A stretch of DNA of 64,000 bases from Cyprinodon diabolis (lineage: Eukaryota > Chordata > Actinopteri > Cyprinodontiformes > Cyprinodontidae): positions 7,622,474-7,686,473 of the forward strand of contig CM060065.1 in NCBI GenBank assembly GCA_030533445.1, read 5' to 3'. The position numbers and the translations under genes are program-made. Each line of letters starts with the position of its first letter. Position 1 is the first letter of the stretch. Below the pieces are notes generated by a model. The model saw nothing but the letters and a program-made list of their open reading frames with translations. It ran no database searches and had not been told where the DNA came from. Shown one piece after another: positions 1 through 11,315 of this stretch.

Positions 1-217
1 AGGAGGGCTGCAGAGTGGCTAATGGGTATTTTCTGGCATGTTAGGCAGACCCCCGCTCCACAGATCAATCCTGACGCAGACAGCGCCTCCAGCAGGTCCA
101 ACAGGAGGCAGAACGTCGTTCCGCTCCAGCTCTCCTCTATCCTGTCCTCACGTAGCAGCTTTGAACAAAAAGCAGTCAGGCTGCCGTCAAACGCTGCCGC
201 CACGTCTCCCAGGAGCT
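1..217 (-). CDS. lins1: lins1 coding exon 4 (truncated by window edge)
   Basis: Acceptor TTCTTCCATCAG|AGCTCC at 218-219; phase 1 matches exon 3. The reading frame stays open to base 1 and holds LLGDVAAAFDGSLTAFC and LLLDLLEALSASGLI, which correspond to the LINS1 segment containing FLDLLELL in human. The forward-strand open frames over the same bases are shadows. The remainder of the gene lies left of the window. Confidence 0.85.
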
Positions 218-3200
218 CTGATGGAAGAAAAATATGCAGTGAATTTGGTTCCTTTGTTGGTGCAAAAAGAAAATAGTTTAATTTGGTAGATGGAAATATA
301 AACAAAGTGCAATCCAGAAATTTTACTTTGTCAAACGTTTAAATAAAAAAGTTTGAAAAGTAACTGTTTTCTCAGACATTAGTGTTTTAAATTTTTCATT
401 ATTTGTTGTTTGAAATGTTATCTTTTTTTAAGTTGTAACAAAGATGTCAAAAAAATTCTGTATATTTTTTTTGAATTTGTTTAACATCTTGATTTTTTTT
501 CTGAAAATCTTATCAATGCCCAACCCTAATCAGACCCGCGTATATTTAAGGATCTACTGAACCAAACAGGACGCACCTTGATGTGACTTTTTGAGAAGCT
601 TTTTGAGGACGTCAGTGAGCGACCAGAGGCAGGCGTCTAGTTCAGGACCAGGATGAGAGCTGCTGAAAACCTGCACACACTTCTCCTGCCAAGCAGGACT
701 CACCGTTCCCTGAACACATAGAATATACAGTTTTTAGGGGGGGGAAAGCACTCCTAATCAGAAAGTATAAATATTATAACAATGGCGTAAATATCGGTAA
801 GTAGAGACAACAGTAGCTTAAGGGCCCACAACCCCGTCACTGAGACCTGGTGGGCCCATATGCAATTTTAGACAAAGACGTCTCTTTACAGATGTAATGG
901 TGCGAAAAATTCCTCTTAAACCCACCTCATACTGAAGTGACTGACCGCATCGGACCGTATTTATACCGCAACACATGCCAGATTCAACATGATGGTGAGC
1001 CGTTTAATCACAACACCAATAGCAAAGCAGACAGTTGTACTTTTAATTACTATGTTAATAACTGTGTATAGTTCATTAGACGGTTGGTAAAAAAATACAC
1101 TCATATAACATGTTTCAAATCGCAAGAATGATCTTAAAAGAACAATATATTTGAGCCTTTTATTTTTTACACCACAACTTGGAATTATGGTTAATCCAGA
1201 GCGTAGATTAAAATCATAACAACTCTGTACAATGTGTTAGCGACGATGGATACAGAATCTGCTTAAGAGATACTTAAGCAGATTCCAGAAAAGAAAATGG
1301 AAAGAAGAGTTGCTGGAAGAACGGAACAAACTTCCCAATATAAACACATTCTTTCAAAGAACCAAAGAGGGAGAGGAGGATGTTGCTGCTACAGCGAGTA
1401 AAGATGGCGACCAGGAGGTGAATGGAGAGAGCGTGGGTGAGGAGGGTGCTGTGAAGCTGAAGGTAGCCCAATGGCTTGTTGTGCTAGCATGGAGGTGCGC
1501 TGTCACCAATGGTTCCATTAAAGGTGTACAGTCACTATTTTTCCGTGTGTGATGTGTGATCATATACGTACTACTGAGTATTACATAACTGTATTTTCTT
1601 GGCCGATTTATGGAATTGTCGCCGTATCCTGAACCTTTATCACGTGTTATACTTCATATGGGGCCCGCCCAGATAATGTTGCTTACGGGCCTATTGTTGT
1701 GTCATTACACCATTGAATTATAATATAAAACAGTATTAACCTCTTAAAACCAGAGATGGGAAGTAACGAAGTACAAATACTGTACTCAAGTAGATTTTTC
1801 TGATATTTTTACTTTACTTTACTACTTATTTTTATGGCGACTTTTTACTTCTACTTACATTTTTACACAAATATCTGTACTTTCTACTCCTTACATTTTA
1901 AAAAATTGGCTCGTTGCTTTAGTTTTGAATAATTTCAATGGAGTTACCGTTATTATTTTTCACGTCATCAATACCAAATTCAATCTAATTGGATGGGAAC
2001 CTACGTTGCATTTGACGCACCACTACAAGATGAATCGACAGATTCAACGGTATAGTAGTATGGAGGACAAGATGATTGAAAATGAACACAACGGAGATCT
2101 AGTCCTATTGGCAGACACCCATTTAAAATATAGGTTTCTACTTTTACTTTTATACTTTAAGTAAATTTACAACCCTCTACTTTGTTACTTTTACTTGAGT
2201 AAAGAAGTTTAATCAGTACTTCCACTTTTATTTTTTTATTTTTTAACACAAGTATCTGTACTTTTACTCAAGTACGGAAAATGAGTACTTTTGCCATCTC
2301 TGCTTAAAACCCACCGGTGACCAGGTGGAACTTAAGTGGGAGTAATAACTCAGAATGCATAAAATTCCACTGGTAAAATTGTTACCAGCAGGTGGAGCCA
2401 TTGCGCGCAGCTCAAAGCTGACACCAAACGTTCCAAACCCTACAGCTCTAGAACTGTCATAGCTAAATTGAGGTGGATGTTAAGAGCTTAATAAACTAAT
2501 AAAGAAGAGGTTGGAAGTTAATCTTCAAAACAAGAAATTATAAATAATAATGAGGCCACTGACTAAAGCAACACTTTGTAACTTTTGTCCCAAGTTTTAT
2601 CTTCATTCCAGATTTATTAAATCATTTTGGCTTTTTAGCATTATTCCCTCCAAGGTTAAAGAGGTTCCTTTCAAAATAATAAATATTTATCCTTTTGATT
2701 ATTTTACGAACTCCAAATTTCATATTTAGGAGAATGTAATAATAATAATAATTAAAGCCACAAGTGGCATTGGGCGGCCCTCGCAGCTCGCACCGCCTGG
2801 TATGCTGCGACCGCGGGAACCAAGCGACCGTCTCCTTCTTGCTCCTCCCGACCCAGCAAAAGGGGTTCCACGCTTTACCTCTGGGCCTGCTGAGACAACC
2901 ACAGCTTTGGTCAGGAAGGGTTAAACTAGGGATAAAATATAATATCTGGGATGAATCTCATCTGTGAGATAGATGCTGCGGCCATCTCAGGTGGTGGGTC
3001 AAAAGTATATGTTCAAAAGATGGAGAAACACCACCGCCAAAATCCACGGTTAGCGGTAATACACCCTACTCAAAACAAAAAAAATCATTAAAAATCCATA
3101 GTTTGCAATAAAATCCCGAAAAAAATCACAAATGTCAAGGAACACATCTCGCATGTCCTAGATTTTTTTTAGATGATTTATTAAATAATTTAAAGAAAGA

Positions 3201-6200
3201 AAAATCTTTAAACGTGAATGCCTTATACTGCGGCAGTTGAAAACCTCATAAGATGCTCAAACATGCATAGATTTACGCCAAACTTGGCAGTCTTTTCTAT
3301 AATCAAAGGATAAATAACTGTTCCAAATTTGGCTAGGATTGCTATAAAACTTTTTGCGATACAACAATTTCCTGTTAACACAAACTTTTGAAAAATCAGA
3401 GTGACAGACTTCAAAGAAGCGCTTTGCTATTGTAACCAGCTTACAGCAGGCTTTGTAAAGAACGTATTTTGAAAGTATTAGCTCATTTGGATAAAAGGCT
3501 GATTTTATACAATTTTTTGAAAAGAGGTCCGTGATTTCACAACAGGGTGAAATGTAATTCAAAATGGCCGACTCTACTCAAAACAAAAAAAATCATAAAA
3601 AATCCATATTTTGAAATAAAATCCAGAAAAAAATCGCAAATGTCAAGGAACACATCTCGCATGTCCTAGATTTTTTTTAGATGATTTATTAAATAATTTA
3701 AAGAAAGAAAAATCTTTAAACGTGAATGCCTTATACTGCGGCAGTTGAAAACCCCATAAGATGCTCAAACATGCATAGATGTACGCCAAACTTGGCAGTC
3801 TTTTCTATAATCAAAGGATAAATGAATGTTCCACATTTGGCTAGGATTGCTATAAAACTTTTTGAGATACAACAATTTCCTGTTAACACAAACCTTTGAG
3901 AAATCAGAGTGACGGACTTTAAAGAAGCGCTTTCCTATTGTAACCAGCTTACAGCAGGCTTTGTAAAGAACGTATTTTGAAAGTTTTAGCTCATTTGGAT
4001 AAAAGGCTGATTTTATACAATTTTTTGAAAAGAGGTCCGTGATTTTACAACAGGGTAAAATGTAATTCAAAATGGCCGACTCTACTCAAAACAAAAAAAA
4101 TCATTAAAAATCCATAGTTTGCAATAAAATCCCGAAAAAAATCACAAATGTCAAGGAACACATCTTGCATGTCCTAGATTTTTTTTAGATGATTTATTAA
4201 ATAATTTAAAGAAAGAAAAATCTTTAAACTTGAATGCCATATACTGCGGCAGTTGAAAACCCCATAAGATGCTCAAACATGCATAGATTCACGCCAAACT
4301 TGGCAGTCTTTTCTATAATCAAAGGATAAATAACTGTTCCAAATTTGGCTAGGATTGCTATAAAACTTTTTGCGATATAACAATTTCCTGTTAACACAAA
4401 CTTTTGAAAAATAGGAGTGACAGACTTTAAAAAAGCGCTTTGCTATTGTAACCAGCTTACAGCAGGCTTTGGAAAGAACGTATTTTGAAAGTATTAGCTC
4501 ATTTGGATAAAAGACTGATTTTATACAATTTTTTGAAAAGAGGTCCGTGATTTCACAACAGGGTGAAATGTAATTCAAAATGGCCGACTCTACTCAAAAC
4601 AAAAAAAATCATAAAAAATCCATATTTTGAAATAAAATCCAGAAAAAAATCGCAAATGTCAAGGAACACATCTGGCATGTCCTAGATTTTTTTTAGATGA
4701 TTTATTAAATAATTTAAAGAAAGAAAAATCTTTAAACGTGAATGCCTTATAGTGCGGCAGTTGAAAACCCCATAAGATGCTCAAACATGCATAGATTCAC
4801 GCCAAACTTGGCAGTCTTTTCTATAATCAAAGGATAAATAAATGTTCCAAATTTGGCTAGGATTGCTATAAAACTTTTTGAGATACAACAATTTCCTGTT
4901 AACACAAACCTTTGAGAAATCAGAGTGACGGACTTTAAAGAAGCGCTTTCCTATTGTAACCAGCTTACAGCAGGCTTTGTAAAGAACGTATTTTGAAAGT
5001 TTTAGCTCATTTTGATAAAAGGCTGATTTTATACAATTTTTTGAAAAGAGGTCCGTGATTTCACAACAGGGTGAAATGTCATTCAAAATGGCCGACTCTA
5101 CTCAAAACAAAGAAAATCATAAAAAATCCATAGTTTGCAATAAAATCCCGAAAAAAATCGCAAATGTCAAGGAACACATCTTGCATGTCCTAGATTTTTT
5201 TTAGATGATTTATGAAATAATTTAAAGAAAGAAAAATCTTTAAACTTGAATGCCATATACTGCGGCAGTTGAAAACCCCATAAGATGCTCAAACATGCAT
5301 AGATTCATGCCAAACTTGGCAGTCTTTTCTATAATCAAAGGATAAATAACTATTCCAAATTTGGCTACGATTGCTATAAAACTTTTTGAAATACAACAAT
5401 TTCCTGTTAACACAAACTTTTGAAAAATTAGAGTGACGGACTTTTAAGAAGAGCTATGCTGTGTTTACCGTCAAACAAGTAGCTATTAGAGGAATATATT
5501 CCAAAAGTCCTAGCTCTTTTGGGAAAACGACTGATTTTTTAGAAATATTTTAACATAGTGATTCTATTTTCATAAGGGTGACGTTTGATTCAAAATGGCC
5601 GACTTCATGAGAGGTTTAGACCATGGCCCCAAGAGACTTTTTTGTAGGTCCTGAGGGGTTACATAAGTGGTCCAAGTTTCAGAACTCTCAGTCATAACAT
5701 GGCACGGGGCTTACCCTTTGTTTCCCTGCCTAATGACCAAGTTTGGCGCTTGGCCACGCCCACATGCTTTGATTTAGAAAAATTCCTTTGATAACTTTTG
5801 ATCCCCAATGTCTCAAGTCATTATACGGTGAATATAAAGTGTGTAACTCAAAAGCTCTAGGAGGAGTTCGCTCAAATAGGTCACAAAGGTAAGAAAGCAA
5901 AGGGATTTCTTTGATTCAAAATGGCCGACTTCCTGTGTGATTTGGACCATGGCCCCAAGAGACTTTTTTGTAGGTCCTGAGGGGTTACATAAGTGGTCCA
6001 AGTTTCAGAACTCTCAGTCATAACATGGCACGGGGCTTACCCTTTGTTTCCCTGCCTAATGACCAAGTTTGACGCCTGGCCACGCCCACATGCTTTGATG
6101 TAGAAAAATTCCTTTGATAACTTTTGATCCCCAATGCCTCAAGTCAAGTTGGAGTTAGTTTGAAGCCTGTGACTCAAAAGCTGTAGGAGGAGTTCGTTCA

Positions 6201-9200
6201 AATATAGAGGCTATAAAGTGCAAAATTACGGTGAAAATTTGAACTTCAATCAAAAATGGCCGACTTCCTGTGGGGTTTAGACCATGGGTCCAAGAGGCTT
6301 TTTTGTAGGTCCTGGGGTGTTTAACATGTGTGCCAACTTTCATAATCCTAAGTCATTGCATGGCTTGGGGCTGGTCGTTTTAGTTTTTCTAGGGGGCGCT
6401 GTATAGAAAGTAAGCCACGCCCATCGATTATTGGCCTAGATTCTTGTGTGGGCTTGGACCAAGTTCCATCCTAGTGACTTTGGTGCAGATTGAAGGATCT
6501 ATGAGGAGATGAGAGCCAAAAGTATGATCACGGCGAAACACCTGACTTTGCCGGGTCACCATAGCAACACCATTTAACTCAAAATCTTTGTGCTTTAAAC
6601 GAAGTTAGACCAACATGTTTTCTATCATCTGACAAAGTTTCAAGGTGCTGGTGTTTAATATGACTGAAAGGGACCCTCCCAAGTGAAAAAAGTGACTTTC
6701 TTCCCTTAGGGGGCGGGGCTTAGATGATGTCATCATTTGACCATCCAGTATGGTCAAGCACCCAAAGGGGCTCCTTACTGCCAAACTTGGTTTGATTTGA
6801 ACTTTTTTTGTAAAAGTTATTCCACTTTGAAATTCTTCAAAAGTGCCCTAACTTTGGGGCCCCTGGGGACCCCTTAAACATGCTCAAAAACGAAAACCTT
6901 TGATAACTTTTAATCTCCAATGCCTTAACTGCATAATGACCGAGTTTGAAGCCGATAGCTCATTATCCCTAGGAGGAGTTCGTTAAAGTTCGACATGAGC
7001 GAAAATGAAAAATGGCCAAAAATCGCACTTTGACCCAAAATGGCTGACTTCCTGTGGGTTTTAGGGCATACCTCCGAGAGACTTTTTTTCATGATTTGAG
7101 GTGATCTACCTGTGTGCCAAAGTTCAAATCTCTGGGACTTACAGTTTCCCCCAACTCACGTTAGGGGGCGCTGTGGCGTAATTTGGGGGCGGCCATCTTG
7201 GATTCCATTATAGACCGGCTATTTCACGCGGGGGACAACTTACTGCCACGTTTTCCTGAGTTTTTGAATATGCGAAGTCCCCGTAAAATGCGTTCGAAAT
7301 GCCAAAAGAACCGCAATAATAATAATTAAAGCCACAAGTGGCATTGGGCGGCCCTCGCAGCTCGCACCGCCTGGTATGCTGCGACCGCGGGAACCAAGCG
7401 ACCGCCTCCTTCTTGCTCCTCCCGACCCAGCAAAATGGGTTCCACGCTTTACCTCTGGGCCTGCTGAGACAACCACAGCTTTGGTCAGGAAGGGTTAAAC
7501 TAGGGATAAAATATAATATCTGGGATGAATCTCATCTGTGAGATAGATGCTGCGGCCATCTCAGGTGGTGGGTCAAAAGTATATGTTCAAAAGATGGAGA
7601 AACACCACCGCCAAAATCCACGGTTAGCGGTAATACACCCTACTCAAAACAAAAAAAATCATTAAAAATCCATAGTTTGCAATAAAATCCCGAAAAAAAT
7701 CGCAAATGTCAAGGAACACATCTCGCATGTCCTAGATTTTTTTTAGATGATTTATTAAATAATTTAAAGAAAGAAAAATCTTTAAACGTGAATGCCTTAT
7801 ACTGCGGCAGTTGAAAACCTCATAAGATGCTCAAACATGCATAGATTTACGCCAAACTTGGCAGTCTTTTCTATAATCAAAGGATAAATAACTGTTCCAA
7901 ATTTGGCTAGGATTGCTATAAAACTTTTTGCGATACAACAATTTCCTGTTAACACAAACTTTTGAAAAATCAGAGTGACAGACTTCAAAGAAGCGCTTTG
8001 CTATTGTAACCAGCTTACAGCAGGCTTTGTAAAGAACGTATTTTGAAAGTATTAGCTCATTTGGATAAAAGGCTGATTTTATACAATTTTTTGAAAAGAG
8101 GTCAGTGATTTCACAACAGGGTGAAATGTAATTCAAAATGGCCGACTCTACTCAAAACAAAAAAAATCATAAAAAATCCATATTTTGAAATAAAATCCAG
8201 AAAAAAATCGCAAATGTCAAGGAACACATCTCGCATGTCCTAGATTTTTTTTAGATGATTTATTAAATAATTTAAAGAAAGAAAAATCTTTAAACGTGAA
8301 TGCCTTATACTGCGGCAGTTGAAAACCCCATAAGATGCTCAAACATGCATAGATGTAGGCCAAACTTGGCAGTCTTTTCTATAATCAAAGGATAAATGAA
8401 TGTTCCAAATTTGGCTAGGATTGCTATAAAACTTTTTGAGATACAACAATTTCCTGTTAACACAAACTTTTGAAAAATCAGAGTGACAGACTTTAAAGAA
8501 GCGCTTTGCTATTGTAACCAGCTTACAGCAGGCTTTGTAAAGAACGTATTTTGAAAGTATTAGCTCATTTGGATAAAAGGCTGATTTTATAAAAATTTTG
8601 GAAAAGAGGTCAGTGATTTCACAACAGGGTGAAATGTAATTCAAAATGGCCGACTCTACTCAAAACAACAGAAATCATTAAAAATCCATAGTTTGCAATA
8701 AAATCCCGAAAAAAATCGCAAATGTCAAGGAACACATCTCGCATGTCCTAGATTTTTTTTAGATGATTTATTAAATAATTTAAAGAAAGAAAAATCTTTA
8801 AACGTGAATGCCTTATACTGCGGCAGTTGAAAACCTCATAAGATGCTCAAACATGCATAGATTTACGCCAAACTTGGCAGTCTTTTCTATAATCAAAGGA
8901 TAAATAACTGTTCCAAATTTGGCTAGGATTGCTATAAAACTTTTTGCGATACAACAATTTCCTGTTAACACAAACTTGTGAAAAATCAGAGTGACAGACT
9001 TTAAAGAAGCGCTTTGCTATTGTAACCAGCTTACAGCAGGCTTTGTAAAGAACGTATTTTGAAAGTATTAGCTCATTTGGATAAAAGGCTGATTTTATAC
9101 AATTTTTTGAAAAGAGGTCCGTGATTTCACAACAGGGTAAAATGTAATTCAAAATGGCCGACTCTACTCAAAACAAAAAAAATCATTAAAAATCCATAGT

Positions 9201-11203
9201 TTGCAATAAAATCCCGAAAAAAATCACAAATGTCAAGGAACACATCTTGCATATCCTAGATTTTTTTTAGATGATTTATTAAATAATTTAAAGAAAGAAA
9301 AATCTTTAAACGTGAATGCCTTATACTGCAGCAGTTGAAAACCCCATAAGATGCTCAAACATGCATAGATTCACGCCAAACTTGGCAGTCTTTTCTATAA
9401 TCAAAGGATAAATAACTGTACCAAATTTGGCTACGATTGCTATAAAACTTTTTGAGATACAACAATTTCCTGTTAACAAAAAATTGTGAAAAATCAGAGT
9501 GACGGACTTTTAAGAAGAGCTATGCTGTGTTTACCATCAAACCAGTAGCGATTAGAGGAATATATTCCAAAAGTCCTAGCTCTTTTAGGAAAACGACTGA
9601 TTTTTTAGAAATATTTTAACATAGTGATTCTATTTTCATAAGGGTGCCGTTTGATTAAAAATGGCCGACTTCATGAGAGGTTTAGACCATGGCTCCAATG
9701 AAACTTTTTGTAGGTGGAGAGCTCATACAGATGTGTGCCCAGTTTTATTATCCTAGGAACGAGCATGGCTAGGGGCTGAATTATTTCCTGGCATTATCTG
9801 TCCACTTGACCAACTATTAGGCGAGAACGCAAACTTTTGAAAAATCAGAGTGACGGACTTTAAAGAAGCGCTTTACTATTGTAACCAGCTTATAGCAGGC
9901 TTTGTAAAGAACGTATTTTGAAAGTTTTAGCTCATTTGGATAAAAGGCTGATTTTATACAATTTTTTGAAAAGAGGTCTGTGATTTCACAACAGGGTAAA
10001 ATGTAATTCAAAATGGCCGACTTCCGGTGGGGTTTAGACCGTGTCTTCAAGAGGCTTTTAGTTGGGGCCTGATGAGATGCAAATGTGTTCAAAGTTTCAA
10101 TATTCCTGGACTAAAAACGGCTTGGGGCTGATGGTTTGAAGTTTGTTATTTCTAGGGGGCGCTGTAGGGAAATTAAGCCCCGCCCACAAAATATTGCTCT
10201 GGATTCCTGTTGGGAGTTGGACTAGGATCATCTCTTGTTATTTTGGTGCAGATCTGATTATTATTGAGGAAATGAGAGCCAATCGTATTTTCATGGCGAA
10301 ACGCCTCACTTCGCCATGGTGCCACGGCAACACCATTTAACTCAGACTCTCTGTGCTTTAAACAAAGTTAGACCAACCTGTTTTCTATCATCTGACAAAG
10401 TTTCAAGGTGCTGGTGTTTAAAATGAGTGAAAGGGACCCTCCCAAGTGAAAAAAGTAACTTTCTTCCCTTAGGGGGCGGGGCTTAGATGATGTCATCATT
10501 TGACCATCCAGTATGGTCAAGCACCCAAAGGGGCTCCTTACTGCCAAACTTGGTTTGATTTGAATTTTTTTTGTAAAAGTTATTCAACTTTGAAATTCTT
10601 CAAAAGTAGCCTAACTTTGGGGCCCCTGGGGACCCCTTAAACATGCTCAAAAACGAAAACCTTTGATAACTTTTAATCTCCAATGCCTTAACTGCATAAT
10701 GACCGAGTTTGAAGCCGATAGCTCATAATCCCTAGGAGGAGTTCGTTAAAGTTCGACATGAGCGAAAATGAAAAATGGCCAAAAATCGCACTTTGACCCA
10801 AAATGGCTGACTTCCTGTGGGTTTTAGGGCATACCTCCAAGAGACTTTTTTTCATGATTTGAGGAGATCTACCTGTGTGCCAAAATTCAGATCTCTGGGA
10901 CTTACAGTTTCCCCCAACTCACGTTAGGGGGCGCTGTGGCGTAATTTGGGGGCGGCCATTTTTGATTCTATTATAGACCGGCTATTTCACGCGGGGGACA
11001 ATTTACTGCCACGTTTTCCTGAGTTTTTGAATATGCGAAGTCCCCGTAAAATGCGTTCAAAGTGCTACAAGAATCGTAATAATAATAATAATAAGAAACT
11101 TTCGAAATACAATAGGCCTTCGCAGCACTTTGCTGCTCGGGCCTAATAATAATAAGAAACTTTCGAAATACAATAGGCTCTTGCAGCCTTCGCTGCTCGG
11201 GCC

Positions 11204-11236
<33 letters not shown>

Positions 11237-11284
11237 GAAACTTTCGAAATACAATAGGCTCTTGCAGCCTTCGCTGCTCGGGCC

Positions 11285-11315
<31 letters not shown>

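Larger units (their letters stand above)
2735..7324 (+). repeat. Compound repeat unit 1 (4,574-bp tandem duplication, left copy)
   Basis: Bounded on both sides by (AAT)n. It begins with a GC-rich block ATTAAAGCCACAAGTGGCAT at 2751 that recurs at 7325, exactly 4,574 bp later. Order: GC-rich leader (2751-3060), five 508-bp satellite monomers (3064-5595), modules of about 340 bp punctuated by AAAATGGCCGACTTCC, then a segment with GGGGGCGCTG boxes and a CpG-containing tail ending GCGTTCGAAATGCC. No coding capacity is convincing. Repeat class unknown to me. Confidence 0.75.

Noticed and set aside
3257..9152. Seven copies of a 101-codon minus-strand ORF (MNYISPCCEITDLFSKNC...) with 508-bp spacing
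   Set aside because: They sit in the satellite monomers. Differences between copies are mainly amino-acid changing, the period is not a multiple of three, and no domain is visible, so the open frames follow from repeat identity.
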